DNA from: an uncultured Flavobacteriales bacterium
Lineage (GTDB): Bacteria > Bacteroidota > Bacteroidia > Flavobacteriales > Crocinitomicaceae
NCBI GenBank assembly: GCA_946478775.1
Contig: CAMLDR010000135.1
Coordinates: forward strand, 1-11,942
DNA length: 11,942 bases
Reading direction: 5' to 3'
Shown here: positions 6,541-11,942 of the stretch, in pieces
How the letters are laid out: each line of letters starts with the position of its first letter
How positions within the stretch are numbered: the first letter of the stretch is position 1
Notes under the pieces: model-generated
Told to the model about the DNA's origin: nothing
Database searches by the model: none
The model's input: the letters and a program-made list of their open reading frames with translations, nothing else
Translations under genes and position numbers: made by a program

Positions 6541-6595
6541 AATTCAAAATGAAAAATTCAAAAGGTTTTGCATTCAACATTTTGAATTTTGCATT
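6541..6595. repeat. AT-rich inverted and direct repeats between ettA and the VF530 gene
   Basis: AATTCAAAATG (6541-6551) and CATTTTGAATT (6578-6588) are perfect 11-bp inverted copies separated by 26 bp. TTTTGCATT is also repeated directly at 6566-6574 and 6587-6595, the second copy overlapping the ettA stop codon. There is no U tract after the stem, so it is not a classical terminator. It could stabilise or process the RNA, or be a degenerate intergenic repeat. Confidence 0.45.
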
Positions 6596-8276
6596 AAACT
6601 AGTTTACGGTATTTAATTCGCTTCGGCGCAGCATCTCCCAGACGTTTACGCTTGTTTTCTTCGTATTCTGAGTACGATCCTTCAAACCAAACCACCTGGG
6701 AATCTCCTTCAAACGCCAGGATATGCGTACAAATGCGATCCAGGAACCAACGGTCGTGGGAAATCACTACGGCACAACCCGCAAAACTTTCAATTCCCTC
6801 TTCCAGGGCGCGCAGTGTATTTATATCGATATCATTCGTAGGCTCATCGAGCAATAAAACATTCGCTTCCGTCATCAAAGTCATCGCCAGATGCAAACGG
6901 TTTCGCTCTCCACCGGAAAGCACTCCAACCTTCTTACTCTGATCAGAACCTGCAAAATTGAATTTCGACAGGTAAGCACGCGCATTGAATTTTTGATTCC
7001 CGATCTCAATGAATTCATTTCCGCCTCCAATCACATCGAATACGGTTTTTTCGGGGGAAATATCTTTGTGAGTCTGATCTACGTAACCGATTTTCACTGT
7101 TTCACCAATGGCGAACGTTCCTTTATCCGGCTGCAGTTCATCCATGATCATCTTGAAAATAGTGGTTTTACCCGCACCATTCGGCCCGATAATCCCAACA
7201 ATTCCTGCAGGCGGCAGTTTGAAGTTCAAATCGTCATACAACAATTTATCTCCAAATGCTTTCATCACATGCTCCGCATCAATGACGTTAGTTCCCAAAC
7301 GAGGACCATTCGGAATCGGGATCTCCAATTTCACTTCTTTGTCCTTCATTTCCTCAGACATCATTTTATCGTAGTTCTGAATACGAGCTTTATTTTTCGC
7401 ATGACGTCCTTTCGGGTTCATTCTCACCCATTCCAATTCGCGGGCAAGCATTTTCTGACGTTTTGATTCTGTTTTCTCCTCTTCTTTCAGGCGGTTTCCT
7501 TTTTGCTCCAGCCAGGAAGAATAATTTCCTTTCCATGGAATTCCTTCACCGCGGTCCAGTTCCAGGATCCAACCTGCTACATTATCCAGGAAGTAACGGT
7601 CGTGGGTTACTGCAATAACAGTTCCCTGGTACTGCTGCAAATGCTGCTCTAACCAGTCAATGGATTCTGCATCCAGGTGGTTGGTAGGCTCATCCAGCAA
7701 TAAAATATCCGGATTTTGAAGCAACAAGCGGCATAATGCCACCCGGCGTTTCTCCCCACCGGAAAGTGTCTCGATCAGCTGATCATCCGGCGGACAGCGC
7801 AAAGCATCCATTGCACGATCCAATTTATTGTCCAGTTCCCATGCATCAACCGCATCGATCTTATCCTGTACAACACCCTGGCGCGCAATCAGTTTATCCA
7901 TTTTATCCGCATCATTCAGAATCTCTTCATCCATGAAAGCCGCGTTGATCTCTTCGTATTCTTTTAGAATATCTACAATATCCTGCACCCCTTCCATTAC
8001 GACTTCTTTCACCGTCTTTTTCAGGTCCAAATCCGGTTCCTGTGGCAAATACCCAACAGAATACCCGGCCGAGAACACCACATCGCCCTGGTAAGCCTTG
8101 TCCAGTCCTGCAATGATCTTCATAACAGTGGATTTTCCGGAACCGTTCAAACCGATGATCCCGATTTTAGCCCCGTAGAAAAAGGAGAGGTAAATATTTT
8201 TAATGATGGGCTTTCCTTGTGGAGTTACTTTCGAAACCCCAACCATGGAAAATATGATTTTCTTATCGTCAGACAT
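6594..8276 (-). CDS. ettA: Energy-dependent translational throttle protein EttA (ABC-F ATPase), 560 aa
   Basis: A soluble tandem ATP-binding cassette protein without membrane segments. It binds the ribosomal E site and controls the first steps of elongation according to ATP/ADP. Cassette 1 has Walker A GLNGSGKS (42-49), signature LSGGE (171-175) and Walker B LLLDE (192-196). The arm insertion lies at about 95-145. The linker at about 250-325, rich in K, R and E (RMNPKGRHAKNKARIQNYD), is the P-site tRNA interaction motif. Cassette 2 has GPNGAGKT (364-371), LSGGE (453-457) and LLLDE (474-478). E196 and E478 are the catalytic glutamates. Length is close to E. coli EttA (555 aa). A TAnnTTTG promoter element lies just upstream and a terminator separates it from the membrane-protein operon. 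Confidence 0.96.
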   Translation of the reverse strand: MSDDKKIIFSMVGVSKVTPQGKPIIKNIYLSFFYGAKIGIIGLNGSGKSTVMKIIAGLDKAYQGDVVFSAGYSVGYLPQEPDLDLKKTVKEVVMEGVQDIVDILKEYEEINAAFMDEEILNDADKMDKLIARQGVVQDKIDAVDAWELDNKLDRAMDALRCPPDDQLIETLSGGEKRRVALCRLLLQNPDILLLDEPTNHLDAESIDWLEQHLQQYQGTVIAVTHDRYFLDNVAGWILELDRGEGIPWKGNYSSWLEQKGNRLKEEEKTESKRQKMLARELEWVRMNPKGRHAKNKARIQNYDKMMSEEMKDKEVKLEIPIPNGPRLGTNVIDAEHVMKAFGDKLLYDDLNFKLPPAGIVGIIGPNGAGKTTIFKMIMDELQPDKGTFAIGETVKIGYVDQTHKDISPEKTVFDVIGGGNEFIEIGNQKFNARAYLSKFNFAGSDQSKKVGVLSGGERNRLHLAMTLMTEANVLLLDEPTNDIDINTLRALEEGIESFAGCAVVISHDRWFLDRICTHILAFEGDSQVVWFEGSYSEYEENKRKRLGDAAPKRIKYRKLV

Positions 8277-8294
8277 ATTGAATTTTTAGGAAAA

Positions 8295-8302
8295 CAAAGA
8301 TA
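8295..8302 (-). promoter_or_regulatory. -7 promoter element of ettA
   Basis: The minus strand reads TATCTTTG, a full match to the Bacteroidota sigma-ABfr -7 consensus TAnnTTTG, ending 18 nt before the ettA ATG. The expected transcript would have a leader of about 10-14 nt. No clear TTG is present about 19 bp further upstream, so the -33 half is not supported. Confidence 0.5.
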
Positions 8303-8345
8303 ACATTCTGGGTGAAAAACTGCTTTAAATTCAGCATTTATAAGC

Positions 8346-8398
8346 AAAAAAAGAGCCCCGGACCGGGACTCTTGCTTTAAAGAATCAGTTCGCTGATT
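8346..8398 (-). terminator. Terminator of the membrane-protein operon, with an extra hairpin
   Basis: Minus-strand RNA: AAGAG-U-CCC..., loop, GGG-G-CUCUU (8351-8373), about nine to ten pairs with one U-G wobble, then a seven-base U run (8346-8352, the last bases pairing with the stem). Just before it, overlapping the stop codon of the DUF5362 gene, AATCAG-CGAA-CTGATT (8383-8398) forms a second perfect six-pair hairpin. Confidence 0.85.
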
Positions 8399-8837
8399 AA
8401 AATATACGGTCTACACCTACGCGTGCCAGCACGAAAATATAGATGACATAAAGTACAATAAACACAATGGTATAGATCCCTGTAAACTTAAACAGGGATT
8501 TCAGATTTTGAACACCGTAATCAAATTCCCCCTGTTTGTTTGAATTCAGGCCTTTTTCAATAGACCCGGCAAAACGGATCAGGTACAAAGCCGGAAAAAT
8601 CATGGTAATGGTAAGTCCCACGTAAATAAAAGCTACCAGGATTAACGGAGCGATGCCAGTGGTAATGGAAGTCACCAATAAAAACAAACTGACCAAAGCC
8701 ATTAAACCCGTAAAGATAAATCCCACAATAGCCAAAAACCTGGCCCATTTTGCAGAAGTAATTAAATTCTCTTTAATCGAATTGTTGATTTTTAACTTAT
8801 CTGAGTCTAACTCAATTTGTTGATCTAATGTATCCAT
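8397..8837 (-). CDS. DUF5362 family membrane protein, 146 aa
   Basis: About 30 polar residues are followed by hydrophobic segments at about 33-56, 61-88 and 116-140. The pattern 'TSAKWARFLAIVGFI' (28-40), 'FPALYLIRFAGSIEKGL' (81-97) and 'NLKSLFKFTGIY' (111-122) is typical of DUF5362, a Bacteroidota membrane family without known function. It is the last gene of the five-gene operon, 13 nt after the preceding paralogue, and ends at a strong terminator. It does not share the DLLD tail of the three genes before it. Family call by recognition of the motif pattern, not by search. Confidence 0.75.
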   Translation of the reverse strand: MDTLDQQIELDSDKLKINNSIKENLITSAKWARFLAIVGFIFTGLMALVSLFLLVTSITTGIAPLILVAFIYVGLTITMIFPALYLIRFAGSIEKGLNSNKQGEFDYGVQNLKSLFKFTGIYTIVFIVLYVIYIFVLARVGVDRIF

Positions 8838-8850
8838 ATCTTATCAATTA

Positions 8851-9330
8851 TTAATCCAATAAATCCGCTTTGTCTGATATTCTAATCCCTCCATCAACCT
8901 TAGGCATAGCACGCAATTGATTTTTCATTCGGGCAGCTTTCACCCAATAGACGATCATAATAATCACGACGGCAATTGAAACCGCACCTCTGAGAAACGG
9001 AACAGGAATCACCGTTAAAGTACCGGTTATGGCCATTGCAAGGCCTAGTCCCTTCAAGTAATCTCCCGATTGAACAGCTCCCCTGGATTCATATTCCTTT
9101 CTGAGAGTCTCTGAAATTTTGGGATACATAATAAAGCGGTAAACAATATTAAATAAAGGTATAAACATCAGCCAAACATTGCTTGGAGGCATTTGCCTGT
9201 TCACCGGATCACACTCACGAAGTAAATCCTGCAGGTTCTTCAAATAGAAGACCACAAAAATCACAAATCCTGTCACGTATATTAAAGCGAAAACGATCAG
9301 AATCATTTCCGTACCACCCAATCTCATCAT
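8851..9330 (-). CDS. Four-helix membrane protein with DLLD tail, paralogue A, 159 aa
   Basis: I cannot assign a named family. Predicted membrane segments lie at about 8-30, 52-70, 92-110 and 112-132. Shared features with its two upstream neighbours: YLKNLQDLLRE after helix 1, NRQMPP-x-x-VWLMFIP (44-58), YPKISE-x-x-(K/R)E(Y/F)ESR (69-83), SGDYLK-x-LG (88-96), YWVKAA-x-x-K-x-x-LR-x-x-PK (128-144) and a C-terminus ending in DLLD. By eye it is much closer to paralogue B than to C, indicating a recent duplication. The first ATG (9330) follows AAGAGATCAA; Met2 or Met9 are alternatives. It lies 24 nt after B and 13 nt before the DUF5362 gene. Function unknown. Confidence 0.75.
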   Translation of the reverse strand: MMRLGGTEMILIVFALIYVTGFVIFVVFYLKNLQDLLRECDPVNRQMPPSNVWLMFIPLFNIVYRFIMYPKISETLRKEYESRGAVQSGDYLKGLGLAMAITGTLTVIPVPFLRGAVSIAVVIIMIVYWVKAARMKNQLRAMPKVDGGIRISDKADLLD

Positions 9331-9354
9331 TTGATCTCTTTTGAAGTTGTTTTA

Positions 9355-9828
9355 TTAATCCAATAAGTCCGGATTACTTGAAATGTGCACACTGCCTTCC
9401 CCTTTTGGAATGGAGCGAAGTTTATTCTTCATCTCAGCAGCTTTCACCCAATAAATAATTAAGAGTACCAAACCAGCTAAACCGGCAATTCCTTTAAGAA
9501 CATCGATCGGGACAACGCCTACCGCACTAGTGATCGCCATGGCAAGTCCCAATGTTTTCAGGTAATCACCAGATTGTGGGCTATTTCTTGATTCAAACTC
9601 ACGTTTAATGGATTCACTGATCTTAGGATACATAATAAATCCGTAAACGATACTGAAAAGGGGAATGAACATCAGCCAAACATTTACCGGAGGCATCTGC
9701 AAATTCGACTTGTCACATTCTTTCAAAAGATCCTGAAGATTCTTCAGGTACAGCACCATGATTAAAATTCCTATTGCCAATCCAATAAAAATAAATACAC
9801 CCATGGTCATTAACATTTCTCTGTACAT
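9355..9828 (-). CDS. Four-helix membrane protein with DLLD tail, paralogue B, 157 aa
   Basis: This has the same plan as paralogue A: membrane segments at about 6-28, 50-66, 92-107 and 112-128; LQMPPVNVWLMFIP at 43-56; YPKISESIKREFESR at 67-81; WVKAAEMKNKLRSIPK at 127-142; tail ISSNPDLLD. Nucleotide similarity to A is visible too; for example, the block around 9668-9687 (aacatcagccaaacatt) recurs near 9166-9182. It begins 14 nt after paralogue C. Several in-frame ATGs (codons 1, 5, 7 and 9) make the exact start uncertain; AGAGAA before codon 5 makes that one plausible. Function unknown; probably co-expressed with A, C and the DUF5362 protein. Confidence 0.75.
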   Translation of the reverse strand: MYREMLMTMGVFIFIGLAIGILIMVLYLKNLQDLLKECDKSNLQMPPVNVWLMFIPLFSIVYGFIMYPKISESIKREFESRNSPQSGDYLKTLGLAMAITSAVGVVPIDVLKGIAGLAGLVLLIIYWVKAAEMKNKLRSIPKGEGSVHISSNPDLLD

Positions 9829-9842
9829 ATAATTGCTTTTAA

Positions 9843-10310
9843 TTAATCCAATAAATCTGTATCACTTGAAATACGAACTCCCTGACCTGCTTTTGGAAGT
9901 GATCTCAACATGCTTTTGTACTGAGCCATTTTAACCCAGAAGATAATACCAACTACAAGTAATCCGATAATAGCCAAAATATTCAGAACCGGAATGATAA
10001 AGCAGCAAGTCAGGATTGGAAGAACGATTCCCAGTGACTTCCCGTAATCTCCCTCCTGCGGACTATTGCGGTCGTCAAATTCACGTCTTAGGCTTTCTGC
10101 AATTTTCGGGTACAAGCTAAATGGAAAAATAAACGCTCCGTAAAAAGGAATGAACAGCATCCAAACAAATCCGGGGTGTACCTGACGATTTTTAGGACTG
10201 ACCTCTTTTAATAAATCCATCAGATTTTTGACGTAAAAAACACTTGCTGTAATACCTCCTCCGATTAATAGAAGCCATAACAAGAAGATAAGAGCGAACA
10301 AACCTGCCAT
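9843..10310 (-). CDS. Four-helix membrane protein with DLLD tail, paralogue C, 155 aa
   Basis: This is the most diverged of the three tandem paralogues. It keeps YVKNLMDLLKE (26-36), NRQVHPGFVWMLFIP (41-55), YPKIAESLRREFDDR (67-81), SPQEGDYGKSLG (83-94), FWVKMAQYKSMLRSLPK (124-140) and the tail VRISSDTDLLD. Helices lie at about 4-26, 47-66, 92-108 and 109-128. The N-terminus has a hydrophobic start with no cleavage site, and the last 25 or so residues are polar. It follows the unknown membrane gene at 10353 after 42 nt. No Shine-Dalgarno is present. Function unknown. Confidence 0.75.
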   Translation of the reverse strand: MAGLFALIFLLWLLLIGGGITASVFYVKNLMDLLKEVSPKNRQVHPGFVWMLFIPFYGAFIFPFSLYPKIAESLRREFDDRNSPQEGDYGKSLGIVLPILTCCFIIPVLNILAIIGLLVVGIIFWVKMAQYKSMLRSLPKAGQGVRISSDTDLLD

Positions 10311-10352
10311 AAGTAAAATAGTATTAAATAATTAAGTGGGCTAAAATAGAAA

Positions 10353-10820
10353 TTAAAAATCAGTTGAAATTGGTTTTCGGGACAATTTATTCATCTCCGA
10401 TGCGTACACTACAATAAAAGCTATTGATATGCCATTCCACAAGAAGCCCCAAAATAATCCGGAACTCAAATCCCCGGTCAGACCAAGAACGGTATAGATC
10501 GAAAGAAGAATGGATGGAATTTTACCCAAACAATAAATCCAGAATCCCCAGCGCTTTAAACGAAACATAAAAATGGCCCCGACCGTACACAAAACCGGAA
10601 AAATGAGCCAATTCAGGAAAAACCAAATACCCGTATATTCATTCGATCCGGTAATTGCGTTTTTAACAGACTGAATCACCAACCCATAAGTGCTGACAGT
10701 GAACGAAATTCCACAGGACACCCAGGTTAGAATACAAACCACTGTTAGTAGAACTGTTCTCCTGTTTTCCAAGCGTACCTCCAAACTGTCTACTGCTTCT
10801 TCTGTTTGCCAACTTTCCAT
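10353..10820 (-). CDS. Four-helix membrane protein of unknown function, 155 aa
   Basis: About 20 polar acidic residues are followed by predicted membrane segments at about 22-49, 63-86, 91-113 and 120-140, with the short motif FRLKRWGFWIYCLGKIPS (86-103) between helices 2 and 3. That motif resembles small uncharacterised Bacteroidota membrane proteins, but I cannot name a family. It is first in the operon that continues with the three DLLD-tail paralogues and DUF5362. Its ATG (10820) lies about 20 nt past the terminator of the gene further upstream, and a possible -7 element (10881-10888) lies just before that terminator. Confidence 0.7.
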   Translation of the reverse strand: MESWQTEEAVDSLEVRLENRRTVLLTVVCILTWVSCGISFTVSTYGLVIQSVKNAITGSNEYTGIWFFLNWLIFPVLCTVGAIFMFRLKRWGFWIYCLGKIPSILLSIYTVLGLTGDLSSGLFWGFLWNGISIAFIVVYASEMNKLSRKPISTDF

Positions 10821-10840
10821 AGCACCTGTTTTTTATCTAA

Positions 10841-10880
10841 AATAAAAAATCCCCGTCAGGACTAAGCCGAGACGGGGATT
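10841..10880 (-). terminator. Strong terminator of the 10903-11262 gene
   Basis: On the minus strand AATCCCCGTC (10880-10871) and GACGGGGATT (10857-10848) are perfect 10-bp inverted copies around a 13-nt loop, followed by TTTTATTTT. It lies about 22 nt after the stop codon. Confidence 0.9.
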
Positions 10881-10888
10881 CAAACATA
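10881..10888 (-). promoter_or_regulatory. Possible -7 element of the membrane-protein operon
   Basis: TATGTTTG on the minus strand fully matches TAnnTTTG. Transcription would begin within the first arm of the terminator hairpin, giving a leader of roughly 55 nt to the ATG at 10820. No TTG was found about 19 bp upstream, so this is tentative. Confidence 0.35.
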
Positions 10889-10902
10889 TCGTTTAGAACG
10901 AA

Positions 10903-11262
10903 TTACATGTTACGCAATTCTCTTTGGAATTCACTTACTCCTTTGTTACGAGCGTCGATTGCTTCACCGATGCTAACAACAGCCATTGCAGACCAAACTG
11001 TAGCAACAAGACCGATAACCAAACCAGCGATAGCCAATCCACGTTTTCCTCCTGTTTTTTTCAATTTACCCATAGCCATAGCACAAAGTACTACTGACAT
11101 GATGCAAAGTACAAGACCGATGTAAGACATTACAGCTGATCCCATAAGTACTGCGATTACATTGAAAGGAACGATAATTCCAACCAATGATAAAATGAAT
11201 CCACCTACTGCAGCACCTTTACCTTCCGGCTTCATTGTTGTTGCGTCTAAATTTTCTGACAT
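10903..11262 (-). CDS. Small three-helix membrane protein, DUF4190-like, 119 aa
   Basis: I chose the ATG at 11262 (MSENLDATTMKPEGKG...). An in-frame ATG at 11319 would add 19 residues, but it overlaps the likely promoter. Membrane segments lie at about 17-39, 44-64 and 75-97. The glycine-rich starts of helices 1 and 3 (GKGAAVGGFILSLVGI and GKRGLAIAGLVIGLV) resemble DUF4190-type membrane proteins; the family is not certain and no function follows from it. Codons are strongly biased to GGT, GCT, GTT, CGT, AAC, ATC and TTC, unlike the neighbouring genes, and the gene has its own promoter-like element and a very good terminator. It is probably a single, highly expressed transcription unit. The C-terminal 20 residues are polar and charged. 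Confidence 0.8.
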   Translation of the reverse strand: MSENLDATTMKPEGKGAAVGGFILSLVGIIVPFNVIAVLMGSAVMSYIGLVLCIMSVVLCAMAMGKLKKTGGKRGLAIAGLVIGLVATVWSAMAVVSIGEAIDARNKGVSEFQRELRNM

Positions 11263-11286
11263 AATTATAAATTTTGAGTTACTCGG

Positions 11287-11316
11287 CGAAAATAATATCT
11301 TTATTTGTAGAATCAG
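11287..11316 (-). promoter_or_regulatory. Probable promoter of the 10903-11262 gene
   Basis: The minus strand reads CTG, 19 nt, then TATTTTCG, compared with the Bacteroidota consensus TTG-N19-TAnnTTTG (two of three and five of six matches at exact spacing). The -7 part at 11287-11294 lies 24 nt upstream of the chosen ATG, giving a leader of about 18 nt. It also argues against the more distal ATG at 11319. Confidence 0.4.
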
Positions 11317-11525
11317 CACTATTGTTAAAAAAAGTGAATATTTTTTTATTCAACGTTTTTAGTTAATAACCTCGGAAAACGCTTTATTCATCAGTGTTTC
11401 AAGGTATAAATAAGACTAAAAAAGTAATTACAGAACAAATGAATAAAAAGGTTGTTAACAATCTGTTTTAGCAAAATGCTGGCTTTCTCCAGCTAATTTA
11501 TGTAGTTCTTGTTAAAATGTAATGT

Positions 11526-11942
11526 ATGAAAAATTTGGTTTTGCTCTTTGGAGTGCTGCTTATGGTTCTTAATTTCTCCTGTAAAAAGAAAAATTTAAAA
11601 TATACGATCAAAGGAACCATTACTGATTCATCATTCAATGCGCCGCTTTCAGGAGCGAAGGTTACCATCTATATTACCACGACTTCTAATAATACACCCG
11701 TACAAAAAGTAGCTTTAACAACGGATGCCTCCGGCAATTATTCCTACGAGCTCGATCGGGAAAAAATTCAAAGTGTTATTATATCTGTGGATAAAGACAA
11801 TTATTTCAGCGATGGAACTACAACTACTCTCGACAATTTGTCTCTGGAAGATGACAATACCTTCAATTACGGTATTTATGCCAGGTCCTGGGTCCGGCTT
11901 CACTTTGTGAGCGATGGAACCAAAACGATCAAGTATTACAAG
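11526..11942 (+). CDS. Lipoprotein with a carboxypeptidase-regulatory-like domain, N-terminal part (139 codons, runs off the window)
   Basis: I translated this by hand, as the frame is open to the right edge. The product begins MKNLVLLFGVLLMVLNFSC-KKK: a short lipoprotein signal peptide with the acceptor Cys19, after which the lysines are usual for Bacteroidota lipoproteins. Residues 27-94 (YTIKGTITDSSFNAPLSGAK, then TTDASGNYSYELD and IISVDKDNYF) match a carboxypeptidase-regulatory-like beta-sandwich domain: G-x-I-x-D opening, an 'A-x-V' strand and 'T-D-x-x-G-x-Y'. It should be attached to a membrane on the outer side of the cytoplasm. This is the only plus-strand gene and is divergent from the 10903-11262 gene. 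A small hairpin (GCTGG/CCAGC, 11478-11493) lies in the leader. No full-consensus promoter was found. Confidence 0.82.
   Translation, partial: MKNLVLLFGVLLMVLNFSCKKKNLKYTIKGTITDSSFNAPLSGAKVTIYITTTSNNTPVQKVALTTDASGNYSYELDREKIQSVIISVDKDNYFSDGTTTTLDNLSLEDDNTFNYGIYARSWVRLHFVSDGTKTIKYYK

Noticed and set aside
6891..7466. 191-codon plus-strand open frame opposite ettA
   Set aside because: It is antisense to a conserved EttA coding region, has no recognisable domain, and its composition follows from ettA codons.
8397..10820. Phage holin or toxin-antitoxin cluster made of small membrane proteins
   Set aside because: The proteins are too long and have too many helices for typical toxins or holins, and no lysis, integrase or antitoxin gene is nearby.
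11335..11352. TGAATA-TTTTTT-TATTCA hairpin as a terminator
   Set aside because: The stem is only A-T rich with one G-C pair, and it lies upstream of the divergent genes rather than after a stop codon.
11478..11493. Hairpin in the lipoprotein leader as a riboswitch
   Set aside because: It is one five-pair stem with a six-base loop and no larger conserved fold; too little to call a riboswitch.
1..11942. CRISPR array, tRNA, rRNA or insertion sequence
   Set aside because: No regularly spaced direct repeats, no cloverleaf-like segment with TTCGA arm and acceptor stem, and no transposase motif was seen on either strand.

Overview
The window looks like chromosomal DNA from a Bacteroidota species, most likely the Flavobacteriales. 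The evidence is AT-rich intergenic DNA, start codons that almost all lack a Shine-Dalgarno sequence, -7 promoter elements of the TAnnTTTG type, a short '..SC-KKK' lipoprotein signal, and families typical of that phylum (DUF5362, a HisKA_2 sensor kinase, an XRE repressor of the 'SGRNKP' type). The genus cannot be fixed from sequence alone. No rRNA, tRNA, insertion sequence, CRISPR array or phage gene was seen. All genes but the last lie on the minus strand, so transcription runs from high to low coordinates.

Region 1 (1-540) holds a small XRE-type repressor gene that runs off the left edge and is cut by an in-frame TAG just before its family's conserved C-terminal motif, and an orphan 62-residue gene with its own hairpin terminator. 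Region 2 (709-4650) is a five-gene operon. It starts with a six-helix membrane histidine kinase of the HisKA_2 type and continues with a DjlA-like J-domain protein (membrane anchor, TerB-like middle, C-terminal J domain), a small DUF3820 protein, and two more DjlA-like proteins. No response regulator is encoded next to it. This is the most system-like part of the window: a sensor kinase with three divergent membrane-anchored Hsp70 co-chaperones.

Region 3 (4717-8302) is housekeeping: ettA (ribosome-associated ABC-F ATPase) with a recognisable promoter, a VF530-type small DNA-binding protein flanked by AT-rich inverted repeats, and pepD (M20 aminoacyl-histidine dipeptidase) closed by a terminator.

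Region 4 (8346-10820) is a second five-gene operon, made entirely of small multi-pass membrane proteins: one unknown four-helix protein, three tandem paralogues that all end in the same DLLD tail, and a DUF5362 protein, closed by a strong terminator. Region 5 (10841-11942) has a separate, apparently highly expressed three-helix membrane protein with its own promoter and a near-perfect terminator, then a divergent 263-bp intergenic region and the start of a plus-strand lipoprotein gene with a carboxypeptidase-regulatory-like domain that runs off the right edge.
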